A stretch of 64,000 nucleotides of DNA, taken from NCBI GenBank assembly GCA_963778895.1, contig CAVZVZ010000005.1:248001-312000 (forward strand). Direction: 5' to 3'. A program made the translations under genes and the position numbers. Every line of letters starts with the position of its first letter. Within the stretch, counting starts at the first letter, position 1. Below, piece after piece: positions 37,657 to 46,945 of this stretch. The notes under the pieces were generated by a model. The model searched no databases. It had not been told where the DNA came from and worked only from the letters and a program-made list of their open reading frames with translations. Origin of the DNA: CAVZVZ01 sp963778895 (GTDB lineage: Bacteria > Actinomycetota > Acidimicrobiia > Acidimicrobiales > Acidimicrobilacustridaceae).

Positions 37657-38838
37657 GTGAAGTCGACGTTCCGGCTCGGACGTATCGCAGGCATTCAAGT
37701 CGGTGCTCATTGGAGCGTCTTCGCCATCGCGGCGCTCATCGCGTGGACACTTGCAACCTACGTACTTCCCGAATTGGAGCCTGGCTACGGGGTCGTGAGC
37801 TACTGGTCGGTCGGGCTGGTCGTGGCGGTGATCTTCTTCGCGTCGCTCCTCGCCCACGAGTTCGGGCATTCGATCGTGGCCCGCCGACACGGCATCAAAG
37901 TCGACGAGATCACGCTGTGGCTGCTCGGAGGCGTCTCGAAGCTCGGGGCCGACAGCGAGACCGCGGGCGACGAGTTCCGGATGGCCGTGATCGGCCCGGT
38001 GATCAGCCTCGGTCTCGGCTTCGCCTTCGCGTTCGTGGCGGGGCTCGGCGCCCTGGCCGGCGTGCCCGACCTGTTGGTCACCGGCGTCATGTGGCTGGCG
38101 GTGACGAATCTCCTACTCGGTTTCTTCAACCTCCTCCCCGCCTTCCCGCTCGATGGCGGCCGGGTGTTGCGCGCCATGCTCTGGGGGCGGAGCGGCAACC
38201 GCCTGCGTGCGACCCAGACCGCGGCGCGGGTCGGACAGGCTTGCGGCTACGGCCTCGTTGCGCTTGGTGTGGCCGAGTTCCTGTACGGCGGGTTGGGTGG
38301 CCTGTGGATGGTGCTCCTCGGTTGGTTCATCACGCAGGCCGCGAGGAGCGAAGCAGCGATCGTGGCGCAACACGAGCTTCTCGCCGACACGGCGGTTCGC
38401 GACATCATGAGCGTCGACCCGGTGACGGTGCCGGAGCAACTCACGATTGATGACGTGATCAACGGTTTCGTGTTGGGTGCCCGCCATTCCGCCTACCCCG
38501 TCGTGACGAAACTCGGTATGCCCGTCGGCCTCATCGACCTCGACGCAATTCGCCGGGTGAAGGCAACGGAGCGCTGGTCGACGACGGCCGGCGCGGCGAT
38601 GGAACCATTGTCGGCGCTCGTCGTTGTTGCACCGACCGACGCTGTGAACGACGTGCTACCGCGGATGGTCGAATCCCGCTCGCGTCGAGCCATTGTGATC
38701 GACGAGCGCGGACATCTCGTCGGCCTCGTGACGATGACAGACATCGGCCACACGATGGAGGCCAGGGGCGTGACGTTGACCAGCCCGCGGACCACCCGCG
38801 AATCCACCCACGCGATGCACGAAGGGAACAGCACATGA
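37657..38838 (+). CDS. site-2 protease family zinc metalloprotease with CBS pair (Rip3-like)
   Basis: A 393-residue protein from GTG 37657 behind GGAGGGAGG. It is an M50-type intramembrane protease: the zinc motif HEFGH near residues 67-71 inside a membrane helix, and NLLPAFPLDGGRVLRA near residue 155, with the Asp ligand. Six hydrophobic segments are followed by two CBS domains (about 250-385), which bind adenosine nucleotides. The arrangement matches mycobacterial Rip3 (Rv2625c). It probably cleaves a membrane-bound regulator in response to cell energy state. It is coupled to the next gene by ATGA. Confidence 0.88.
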   Translation: MKSTFRLGRIAGIQVGAHWSVFAIAALIAWTLATYVLPELEPGYGVVSYWSVGLVVAVIFFASLLAHEFGHSIVARRHGIKVDEITLWLLGGVSKLGADSETAGDEFRMAVIGPVISLGLGFAFAFVAGLGALAGVPDLLVTGVMWLAVTNLLLGFFNLLPAFPLDGGRVLRAMLWGRSGNRLRATQTAARVGQACGYGLVALGVAEFLYGGLGGLWMVLLGWFITQAARSEAAIVAQHELLADTAVRDIMSVDPVTVPEQLTIDDVINGFVLGARHSAYPVVTKLGMPVGLIDLDAIRRVKATERWSTTAGAAMEPLSALVVVAPTDAVNDVLPRMVESRSRRAIVIDERGHLVGLVTMTDIGHTMEARGVTLTSPRTTRESTHAMHEGNST

Positions 38839-39179
38839 GCGAGAACCAGCGCATTGTCGAGCTCGAGCGGCGAATCGAGGAGCTGCAAAACCAGCACGAC
38901 GAGCTGCGTCGGCAATTGGTCGAAGCGCGATCCGATCAGTGGCAGGCTCGTATCGACGACCTCGATCTCCAGGCCCACTTGGGCGCCATGGAAGCGCAGG
39001 ACACGCTCGACCCGCTGGTCGAGCAACTCCGCAACGCCTGGCTCGACGCGCGCCAACGCTTCGAGAGCGGTGCGTCGACGGCATCCGATGTCATCGATCA
39101 GCTGAGAGATGGCTTCGAGCAAGCCGGGCGCGACATTCGCGATGCGCTGAGCGAGGTACGAGCCAGCGTCAAGCAGTAG
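38835..39179 (+). CDS. coiled-coil protein of unknown function
   Basis: A 114-residue, acidic protein with a heptad-like N-terminal helix (IVELERRIEELQNQHDELRRQLVEA) and further long helices. No Cys or catalytic motif. It is translationally coupled to the S2P protease gene. It could be a partner or substrate of the protease or of the stress protein; no family recognised. Confidence 0.6.
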   Translation: MSENQRIVELERRIEELQNQHDELRRQLVEARSDQWQARIDDLDLQAHLGAMEAQDTLDPLVEQLRNAWLDARQRFESGASTASDVIDQLRDGFEQAGRDIRDALSEVRASVKQ

Positions 39180-39221
39180 CTGGGTCCGACCTCAGCACGA
39201 GTCGGCCATGTGGGCCAGGCG

Positions 39222-39986
39222 TTACCGCGTCTGCGGTGTCGTTCTTTCGCCGGTGAACTGGTTGACGTACACCTTCCAGGGATAGTGATCGCCTTCACCC
39301 GCCGTGCCCTCGACGCGTAAGTGCTGGGTGAGGGCGCGCCGCCACGTGTCGCTCTGGTTAGCCGGGGTCATGTGGGGGGTCTTGCCGTGATGGAACGTGA
39401 CGCCGCCGAGAGGAAGGGGACATGCGACCGCTCTCGACTCGTCCGGCTCGCAGAACAACAGGTCACTCTGCACGTTGTCGGGCTGGCGGTGTTCCAGTAC
39501 CCCGAGCTGGTGGCCCCCGTCGATGAAGTGCATACATCCGTTGTTGGGATCGACGTCGTGCATCGGCATCCAACAGGTGATGCCGCGATCCTCGAGATTG
39601 CGTCCCCAGTAGCCCTCGTCCTGGTGCCACAGGGTCGGCGCGCTCTTCTCGGGCGGCTTGGCCAGGAACTGGTCGTACCAGAACTCGACGGGCCGACGCA
39701 TCAACGCGCTGGCGAACTCGACCGCCCATCGCCGATAGGCCGCGTCCACTAGTTCGGGGAAGAACAACGACGGGCTCGACTGCACGATCTTGAAGTCGCG
39801 CTCCTCTGGCGCTTGGCCCTTCTCCCACGCCCAATCAAAGGCCATCACTTCCTTCTTTGCGAGGATCACTTCGCACCGCTCGGCGAGCACCTCGAGGTCG
39901 GCCGGGTCGACGGCGTCGTGGATCGCGATCCAGCCGTGCGCCTCGAAGAACGCCACATCGTCGTCTGTGGGTTGCGGATACGGCAT
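39222..39986 (-). CDS. phytanoyl-CoA dioxygenase (PhyH) family protein
   Basis: A 254-residue Fe(II)/2-oxoglutarate oxygenase. The start is ATG 39986. The metal ligands are His and Asp in LWHQDEGYW and a distal His in TFHHGKTPHMT; the Arg that binds 2-oxoglutarate is in TWRRALTQHL. It has the usual N-terminal region (DDVAFFEAHGWIAIHDAVDP). Members hydroxylate lipid, terpenoid or amino acid derivatives. It is divergent from the GH172-type gene by about 100 bp; no clear functional link is visible. Confidence 0.87.
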   Translation of the reverse strand: MPYPQPTDDDVAFFEAHGWIAIHDAVDPADLEVLAERCEVILAKKEVMAFDWAWEKGQAPEERDFKIVQSSPSLFFPELVDAAYRRWAVEFASALMRRPVEFWYDQFLAKPPEKSAPTLWHQDEGYWGRNLEDRGITCWMPMHDVDPNNGCMHFIDGGHQLGVLEHRQPDNVQSDLLFCEPDESRAVACPLPLGGVTFHHGKTPHMTPANQSDTWRRALTQHLRVEGTAGEGDHYPWKVYVNQFTGERTTPQTR

Positions 39987-40087
39987 CGGACACGCCCTTG
40001 CCGGGTGCCGGGAGCCGACTTAGCCTACGACCAAATGGGTGGACGAAGACCGCAATGCGCACTCGACACCCGAGTGGCGGAGCGTTC

Positions 40088-41272
40088 GTGAGCGACCCTG
40101 CGTGGAACCCCGCGCTGATCGATCCGACGCTCGATGCTCGCGCCACGTCGTTCGAGAACCTGTCGGGCGCACGCGGCGCGGGAGGCCAGGAACATGGTGG
40201 CCGCAAGGGCGCGCCCAACCGACAGCTGCAACCCGGCGAGCGAGTGGTGCTCGCGGACATCGACGGGACCGGCGTCATCCGCCACATCTGGATGACGTTC
40301 TTGCCCGCCCGGCCCGAGCGCATGCGTTCGCTGTACCTCGAGGTCTTCTACGACGGCGCGAGCGAACCGAGCATCTCGGTGCCGTGCCTCGACTTCTTCG
40401 GGCTGCCCCACGGACGCCCCGTCGCATACCACTCGGCACTCACGGCGGTGAACGAAGGACGGGGGTTCAACAGCTACGTGCCCATGCCGTTTCGGCGTGG
40501 AGTGCGCGTCGAGTTGGTGAACGGCAGTCCCAAGAGGGCGATCCTCTACTACCAGATCGACTACACGCTGCAGCCGAGCCTCCCCGAGGCCATGGGGTAT
40601 CTGCACACATCGTTTCGGCGCGAGAACCCCACCGTCCTACGACGCGACTTCGTGATCACCGAAGGCCTCCGCGGTCCCGGTCGTTTCCTCGGCTGCAACG
40701 TCGGCGTACGCGTCATCGACGCCGGTGCCTGGTACGGCGAGGGTGAGGTGAAGGTGTTTCGAGACGGCGACGACGAGTACCCGACCATCTGCGGCACCGG
40801 ACTCGAGGACTACGTCGGCAGCGCGTGGGGCATGGGGGCTCACAGCGCGCCCTACGGGGGTGCCCCGCTCGTCGTCGGCGAACATGGTGAAGTCGATCCC
40901 GACTTCGTGGGCTTCTACCGATGGCACCTCCCCGACCCGATCATGTTCGAGCGTGAGTTGCGCGTCACCATCCAACAGATCGGCGCCATGTTCTTTCCCG
41001 TCGGTCAAGAAGAGCAGATGGCCGCCTACGAGAAGACGAACCCGGTGGCCGGACCAGGATGGAACCTCGACGCCGGTCCGGCCATGTTGGCGTGGGGCAT
41101 CGTCGAACGGGTCGACGACTACTGCGCGACCGCGTACGTGTACTGCACCGAGCCCCAGCCCGTCCCTCGGCTCGATCTCGCCGCCGCGCTGGCCGACATC
41201 GAACGCCGTGACTACGAGTCGCCGAGCCCGACCGAGCAGCTCAATTCGGTCGTCGACCCGTCGAACGCCTGA
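40088..41272 (+). CDS. DUF2961 / GH172-type glycoside hydrolase
   Basis: A protein of about 394 residues. I choose GTG 40088 because GGAG lies 5 nt before it; ATG 40055 would add 11 residues. It has the DUF2961 double jelly-roll pattern: TSFENLSGARGAGGQEHGGRKGA near the N-terminus, VIRHIWMTF, SISVPCLDFFGLPHG, the FNSYVPMPFRR segment, and the conserved GTGLEDYVGSAWGMG near residue 235. Family GH172, which came from DUF2961, includes difructose anhydride synthase and D-arabinofuranose-active enzymes; a conserved Glu in the GLEDY motif and another upstream serve catalysis. No signal peptide is visible, so it may act inside the cell. Confidence 0.83.
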   Translation: MSDPAWNPALIDPTLDARATSFENLSGARGAGGQEHGGRKGAPNRQLQPGERVVLADIDGTGVIRHIWMTFLPARPERMRSLYLEVFYDGASEPSISVPCLDFFGLPHGRPVAYHSALTAVNEGRGFNSYVPMPFRRGVRVELVNGSPKRAILYYQIDYTLQPSLPEAMGYLHTSFRRENPTVLRRDFVITEGLRGPGRFLGCNVGVRVIDAGAWYGEGEVKVFRDGDDEYPTICGTGLEDYVGSAWGMGAHSAPYGGAPLVVGEHGEVDPDFVGFYRWHLPDPIMFERELRVTIQQIGAMFFPVGQEEQMAAYEKTNPVAGPGWNLDAGPAMLAWGIVERVDDYCATAYVYCTEPQPVPRLDLAAALADIERRDYESPSPTEQLNSVVDPSNA

Positions 41273-41291
41273 TTCGCGGCCGAAGGGCCGT

Positions 41292-41672
41292 TCAGGCCGC
41301 CACGTGGGCGTGCACGGCGTCCGCTCCGACCAAGCGGAGTACGACCCGGCCGGTGCGGTCGGCGTGGATGACCGTGGGCGCGCGTCGCACCGCGTACCTC
41401 TCGGCCAGCTGAGGTTCCTCGGTCGCGTCGATCTTGACCACCTCGTCGTCCGGATACGCCGCCGTGAGCTCGGCTGCCACCGCGTCGCACGAAACGCACA
41501 ACGGCGTGGTGAAGATCACCCACGTGGGAGCATCGTTCGCCAACGCGGCCGCTAGCGGGAGCAGGCCGTCGGCCGCGGTGGCCGCGTCGATGCGTTTGGC
41601 GCGCCTGTACCGCAGGGCCAAGCCGAACACGAACGCGGCCAAGACCGCAGCGATGAAGAGGCGGATCAACAC
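41292..41672 (-). CDS. membrane-anchored thioredoxin-like protein
   Basis: A 126-residue protein from GTG 41672, directly abutting the DUF4395 stop. One N-terminal hydrophobic segment (LIRLFIAAVLAAFVFGLAL) anchors a thioredoxin fold whose active site reads CVSC in FTTPLCVSCDAVAAEL. The cis-Pro region APTVIH is present. It would act in thiol redox at the membrane, with the thioredoxin domain outside or inside depending on topology. The DUF4395 neighbour is its frequent genomic partner. Confidence 0.85.
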   Translation of the reverse strand: MLIRLFIAAVLAAFVFGLALRYRRAKRIDAATAADGLLPLAAALANDAPTWVIFTTPLCVSCDAVAAELTAAYPDDEVVKIDATEEPQLAERYAVRRAPTVIHADRTGRVVLRLVGADAVHAHVAA

Positions 41673-42113
41673 TCAGGCCACCAACCGCACACCAGTGCGC
41701 CGGGCAAACATCAGATAGATCTCGCAGCCGACACATATGCCGGTGACCGCGGAGAGTCCGGCCAAGGCTGCAACGATCAGAGCCAAGACCCAACCGACGA
41801 CGCCGGCCCCCAGCGCGAACGCAATGGTCGCGGCGGAGAGGAACACCACACCGACCGCCGCCGCGAATCGCGGCGGACGCGGATCCTCGAGTTCGCGAGG
41901 CGGCGACAACCGCGGTTTGATGAGCTCCGCGTAGATCCGAAGGAACGGTCCGTACTTGGCACCCAACGCCGCGCCGGCAAACAACACGACCGCGAAGACA
42001 GGTGCCACCCACCGCTGATCGAGAACGAAGCCGATCATCAGCGCGCTGGCGAGCACCGCCTGGTTGAAACGGGGTCCTCGTGGGTCGATCGGTTTGGGAG
42101 TCGCTCTCGGCAT
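41673..42113 (-). CDS. DUF4395 family membrane protein
   Basis: A 146-residue protein from ATG 42113. It has four membrane helices and the family pattern: PIDPRGPRFNQAVLASALMIGF at the start, KPRLSPPRELEDPRPPRFAA in the loop, and a conserved Cys pair in GICVGCEIYLMF near the end. The Cys pair probably exchanges electrons with the thioredoxin-like protein encoded directly after it. It has a palindrome at 42127-42147 in its promoter region. Confidence 0.85.
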   Translation of the reverse strand: MPRATPKPIDPRGPRFNQAVLASALMIGFVLDQRWVAPVFAVVLFAGAALGAKYGPFLRIYAELIKPRLSPPRELEDPRPPRFAAAVGVVFLSAATIAFALGAGVVGWVLALIVAALAGLSAVTGICVGCEIYLMFARRTGVRLVA

Positions 42114-42126
42114 GGCGACATTGTAA

Positions 42127-42147
42127 ACCCGACCTGACCGGTCGGGT
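42127..42147. promoter_or_regulatory. palindromic candidate operator upstream of DUF4395 / thioredoxin
   Basis: ACCCGACC and GGTCGGGT form a perfect 8-bp inverted repeat with a 5-bp spacer. It sits 14 bp before the DUF4395 start and 112 bp before the divergent subtilase gene. The regulator is unknown. Confidence 0.6.
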
Positions 42148-42258
42148 ATTCCGGCCCTCGACAATGCGCTTACGGAGCGCGTTCGCGCCAGTACAGTTCG
42201 CCGCCAGAGCGACCGATGAAGTCTCGACGGGCGCCAGGCGCACAGCAGAGGGGAACGG

Positions 42259-44806
42259 GTGGGCAGCATGGGGAATTCGGCTGGGCGCGCCAAGCGCGGG
42301 ACGTTGTTGGCCATCCTGACGGCCTTTGCCGCGACGATCGGGATGGCGGCCGTAGCCCCCGCCGCCCATGCGGCAACAACGAGGCGCGGCGCGACCGTGT
42401 CACCCGAAGTCGAGCAACAGCTCGGCGACAGCGGGCGCGTGAACGTGGTAGCGACTCTCAGAACGACAGCCGGTAGTGAGCCGGCTCCGGACCCCACGAC
42501 CGAGCAAGAGTGGCTCGACTCCGTGGGCCACGAGGCGCAAGCTCTCGTCGACCGCATGCCGGCCGGAAGTCGTACATCGGATGCGCCCGTTCGACAGAGC
42601 CGGCGTGTCGCCCTGAGCGTCGATGCGCAGGGCCTCGATCAGCTGCGGGCCGACCCTGCCGTGGAGTCGGTCGCCGTGAACCAATTCCGCCAGTTCAGCT
42701 TGGCCAAGAGCACCAAGACCATGGGTGCGCCGGTGGCATGGTCGAGCGGCTACACGGGGGCTGGCCAAGCCGTAGCGATCCTCGACACCGGCGTGCAGAG
42801 CAGTCACCCCTTCTTCGGCGGGCGCGTCGTGGCCGAAGTCTGTTTCTCGGGCAGTCAGGGAGCAGTCGCCCTGTGCAACGGAGGAGACCCGGGGGGAAAC
42901 ACCCACCACACCGAAGGACCGAACTCGGCCCTGCCGTGCGTCGGCTACCAAGGCTGCGAGCACGGCACGCACGTGGCCGGCATCGCCGCAGGGGCCAACG
43001 GCCCGCCGATCGCACCATCGGGCGTGGCTCCGGGCGCCAACATCGTCGCCGTCAAGGTGGTGTCGAAGGACCCAGCGTCGAACGCCATCGGTGCGGTCGA
43101 TTCCGACGTACAGGCCGGCCTCGACTGGGTGAACGCCCACCGCCTCACCTACAACATCGCCTCCGCCAACATGAGCCTCGGCTCGGGCTCGTTCGCCGAC
43201 AATTGCGACTCGGCCGAGCCCGGCTACAAGACCGCTATCGACACGTTCCGCGCCAACGGTGTGGCCACCGTGGTCGCGTCCGGCAACGACGGCGACCCGT
43301 TTCACATCTCCTCGCCGGCCTGCGTCTCGAGCGCCATGGCCGTCGGGTCCATCGCGTCGGAGACGCTCGACGTTTCGTTCTTCTCGAACGCGTCACCGAT
43401 GTTGGACTTCCTCGCACCGGGTGCCGCGAACAACGAAGATCCGTCAGGCCCGTTGTTCGAAGGTGTGTGGTCGTCGGTTCCCACGAACCAGTACACCTGG
43501 GAGGCCGGTACGTCGATGGCCGCGCCCCACGTTGCCGGGGCATGGGCCGTGATGCGCCAGGCGTATCCCGGGATCAGCGTGGACCTGGCCGAGTTCATCC
43601 TGAAGTCGACCGGACGCCTCATCCAGGACCCGGGCAACCACTCGTTCTACCCCCTGATCCAACTCGATGAAGCCTTGCCCAAGCCCAAGGGCACCTATCA
43701 CCCCGTTGATCCGGTTCGCCTGCTCGACACCCGCACGGGCAACGGCGCAACCAAGGCCCGGGTGGGCGCGGGCACGAGCATCGACCTACAGGTCGGCGGC
43801 CGCGGTGGCGTGCCGTCGTCAGGCGTCTCCGCGGTGGTGCTCAACGTGACCTACGTGCTGCCGACCGTCGGAGGCTTCGTTACGGTGTGGCCGACCGGCG
43901 CCCTCCGTCCGGTCGCCTCGAATCTCAACCTGAACGTGGGCGACGCCCGTCCCAACCTCGTGACCGTTCGTATGGGAGCGGGAGGCAAGGTCTCGCTCTA
44001 CAACGAGGTCGGCAGCGTCGATCTGGTCGCTGACGTCGCCGGTTGGTACGACACCGACGCCGCCAACACGGGCAGTTACTACCACCCGTCCGCACCTACC
44101 CGGGTGCTCGACACTCGCAACGGATCGAAGGTCGGTAACAAGACCAAGCTCACGATCGACGTGACGAACGCCAACGGCTCGCCCATTCCTGCGGGCGCAA
44201 CCGCGGCCATCGTGAACCTCACGGGGACCGGCGCGACGGCAGGCACCTACGTGACGGCGTATCCCGCGAACCTGCCCGATCCGCCCGTCACCTCGAACCT
44301 GAACCTTTCGCCGGGACAGACCAGACCGAACTTGGCCATCGTGCCTCTCGACGCGGCCGGCAACCTGACGCTCTACAACAACGCGGGATCGGTCGACCTG
44401 ATCGCCGATGTCGAGGGTTGGTACGACGGGACCCCGGGCTACCGGTTCGTCCCCAAGACACCCACGCGCATCCTCGATACCCGCTTCGGCAACGGCGGTG
44501 TCGGTCCGCTCGGTGGCGACTCGATCCTGGACTTGCAGGTGACGGGAAGCGGCAACATCCCGAGCAATGTGGCCGGTGTCGGTGATGAACGTGACCTCGA
44601 CGGGTGTCTCACTCGGTGGCTACGTCACCGTGTACCCGAATGACGTCACACCGACGCCGGTCGCGTCCAACCTCAATCTCGAGATCGGCAAGGACGTACC
44701 GAACCTGGTGATGACGAGTGTGCCGGCAGGTGGCAAAGACCGGTTCTACAACAAGGTGGGCAACGTGCAGTTGATCGCCGACGTGGCCGGCTGGTTCGAG
44801 ACGTAG
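42259..44806 (+). CDS. secreted subtilisin-like serine protease with three cell-surface repeats (one frameshift)
   Basis: From GTG 42259 behind AGAGGGGAAC, with one +1 break near 44570, this gives 848 residues. A signal peptide ends near residue 40. A propeptide-like segment precedes the S8 domain, with catalytic Asp (AILDTGVQSSHPF), His (GCEHGTHVAGIAAG), oxyanion Asn (ASGNDGDPF) and Ser (GTSMAAPHVAG). Three repeats of about 120 residues follow, each opening YHPVDPVRLLDTR or similar and ending LIADVAGWYD or similar. Such repeats are common in secreted actinobacterial proteins and may hold them at the cell wall. Cys pairs are present in the catalytic domain. It is convergent with the anti-sigma gene. 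Confidence 0.88.
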
Positions 44807-44809
44807 CAA

Positions 44810-45566
44810 CTAGGCGGTTTCGCCGACCACCACTGGTTGGTTCTGCGAGGCGATGACGCCACCGGCGGCCTCGTCGGTGATGGCGTAGGCCGCGACGCGG
44901 TTGGCGTCGTCCACCTGGAACGCGGTGATGTCGGGGTTCGTGCCGAGCACGCCGAGCGAGATCGCCTGGTCGTCGACCACTCCCCACAGTTGATAGGTGC
45001 GATCCGCGGGCAGGGCCGGCAGGTTGCCGGCCTCGAGATAGCCCTGACCGTCGGGCGTGACGATCGCAACGGCCTTCACGCCGCTCTCACCCTCGGGTGG
45101 GCGCAACGTTGCGGTCGTGGATCCCGGCGTGGACCGCGCTTGCTCGGCCAGCGTGCTCAACGCCACTTGGCCCGAGCTGTCGTCGCGCTGGCGAACGGCC
45201 GCGATGCCGAGGACCAACGCGATGGCAGCCGCGACACCTGCGACCGCGATGTAGATCGCCGCGCCGGCGCTTGGCGCCTCGGTGCGAGTCGAGAGGGATG
45301 ACGTCGCCGGGACTGTCGACCTTCAGGCGCATCGCCGGCGGCGGCTCCTCGAGCGTCACCACGATCCGATCCCACACATCGCTCGGCGCCGGCGCGCCCT
45401 CGTAGGCCAGCAGCGCCGCGACCTCGCGGTGCTCGACGAGCTCCGCCCGGCAACGCGCACACACCGCAAGGTGCTGCTCGACTGCGTTGCGCTCGTCGTC
45501 GTCGACCGCGTCGAGCGCGTAGGCGCCGATGAGCTCTTCGATCTCCGGGACGCTGTGTTCGCTCAT
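44810..45566 (-). CDS. anti-sigma factor, RskA-like (one frameshift)
   Basis: From ATG 45566 behind GGAGG, with one +1 break near 45200, this gives 251 residues. The N-terminal zinc-binding anti-sigma domain is visible (EEHLI-type opening, then VEQHLAVCARCRAEL with His and two Cys). A membrane segment is followed by an extracytoplasmic RskA-type domain (YLEAGNLPALPADRTYQLWGVVDDQ, then SLGVLG). It should hold the coupled sigma factor inactive until proteolysis. The start codon overlaps the sigma factor stop by ATGA. Confidence 0.85.
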
Positions 45567-46141
45567 CGCAGGCCTCCGACGCCCACATCCTGAAGGGATT
45601 GACGCATCTTCTTGAGCCCTGAGCGGATGCGGCTCTTCACCGTTCCCTCGGGCTCGTCCAACAGTTCGGCGACCTCGCGGTAGGTATGGCCACCCAGGTA
45701 TGCGAGCTCGATCGCCCGCCGCTCGGTCGTCTGCAATCCGTCGAGCGCGCCCCGAACCCGCTCGGCGACCACGAGATCGACCACCTCGTGCTCGACGTCG
45801 TACCCGGCCTGCGCCGTGCGACGAGCGTCCTTCTCCTCCCGATTCCGTCGGGAGGTCTCCGAACGGAGGAGGTCCACCGCCCGGCCGTGACATTGGGCCA
45901 GCAGGTACGACCGCAGGCTGCCCCTTGCCGGATCGAACACCTCGGGCCGATTCCAGAGCCGGAGGTAGACCTCCTGGACGATCTCCTCGGCCATCGCCCG
46001 CTCGCCCAGGAGTCGCTGGGCCAGCGCGTACACCGCGCCGGCGTGGCGCCGGTACGCCTCGGCCAGGGCTTGTTGGTCGTAACGGCTGATGCCGATCACC
46101 AAGACGGCGTCGCTCACATCTCGCAGGTCGGTGGATTCCAT
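45563..46141 (-). CDS. ECF sigma factor, SigK-like
   Basis: A 192-residue ECF sigma factor from ATG 46141; longer frames upstream have no sigma-like character. Region 2 is clear (ALAEAYRRHAGAVYALAQRLLGERAMAEEIVQEVYLRLWNRPEVF), as is region 4 (LDGLQTTERRAIELAYLGGHTYREVAELLDEPEGTVKSRIRSGLKKMR). It directs RNA polymerase to stress promoters and is controlled by the RskA-like protein encoded directly downstream. It belongs to the SigK type. Confidence 0.9.
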   Translation of the reverse strand: MESTDLRDVSDAVLVIGISRYDQQALAEAYRRHAGAVYALAQRLLGERAMAEEIVQEVYLRLWNRPEVFDPARGSLRSYLLAQCHGRAVDLLRSETSRRNREEKDARRTAQAGYDVEHEVVDLVVAERVRGALDGLQTTERRAIELAYLGGHTYREVAELLDEPEGTVKSRIRSGLKKMRQSLQDVGVGGLR

Positions 46142-46252
46142 GGGTCTGGTCAGTTTTCGCAGCCGAGTCCGTTCCTGGATGGCCAAAACCCTCGGACCGA
46201 CGCACCGAATGGTCTCCGGGCCCGACCGATCCCGAGGGTAGGGTCCCACGCC

Positions 46253-46945
46253 ATGGGCGAGCTCACCCCCAACGATCGACCGATCGAGATCGTGCCCTCG
46301 GTCCTACCGGCCGATCTGTCCCGCCTGGGCGACGAGTGCATCGCCCTCGAGAAGGCCGGCGTCGATCGAATCCAGTTCGACGTGATGGACGGGCGCTTCG
46401 TGCCCAACCTAACGTTCGGCGCCGATGTGATCGCCTCGGTCCGACCCCATGTGTCGGTGCCCTTCGAAGCCCACCTCATGGTGCAGGAACCGAGCTGGCT
46501 CATCCCCGACATCGTAAACGCCGGCTGCGGCATGGTGATCGTGCACGAGGAAGCGAACACCCACCTCCACCGCGTGTTGGGCCTCATCCGCGACACGGGC
46601 GCGAGCGCCGCCGTGGCCCTCAACCCGGCGACTCCCCCCGAAGCCGTCGAATACGTGCTCGACCTGGTGTCGATGGTCCTCGTGATGACGGTCAACCCAG
46701 GCTTCGGCGGCCAGACCTACATCGCCACCATGGAAGCCAAGATCCGGCGCCTGCGAGAAGTGATCACCGAGCGAGGCTTGGATGTCGACATCGAGGTCGA
46801 CGGCGGGATCGCACCCGACACCGTCGCCGGGGCGGCCAGCGCCGGAGCCAATGTCTTGGTCGCCGGCAGTGCGTTGTTCCGTGACGACAAAGGCCTCGAC
46901 CACGCGGTCAGCGAGCTGCGCTCGCGGGCTCAGGCGGCGCGGTAG
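46253..46945 (+). CDS. rpe: ribulose-phosphate 3-epimerase
   Basis: A 230-residue TIM-barrel enzyme from ATG 46253. It interconverts ribulose 5-phosphate and xylulose 5-phosphate. Visible are the SVLPADLSRLG opening, the metal and catalytic Asp in FDVMDGRFVPN, His in FEAHLMV, the VMTVNPGFGGQTYI loop and the phosphate-binding EVDGGI and AGSALF strands. The length is normal. Its last codons overlap the convergent META-domain lipoprotein gene by 16 bp. Confidence 0.93.
   Translation: MGELTPNDRPIEIVPSVLPADLSRLGDECIALEKAGVDRIQFDVMDGRFVPNLTFGADVIASVRPHVSVPFEAHLMVQEPSWLIPDIVNAGCGMVIVHEEANTHLHRVLGLIRDTGASAAVALNPATPPEAVEYVLDLVSMVLVMTVNPGFGGQTYIATMEAKIRRLREVITERGLDVDIEVDGGIAPDTVAGAASAGANVLVAGSALFRDDKGLDHAVSELRSRAQAAR

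Noticed and set aside
45686..46252. Upstream extension of the rpe open frame
   Set aside because: The extra 189 codons are antisense to the sigma factor gene; the epimerase has its standard start at ATG 46253.
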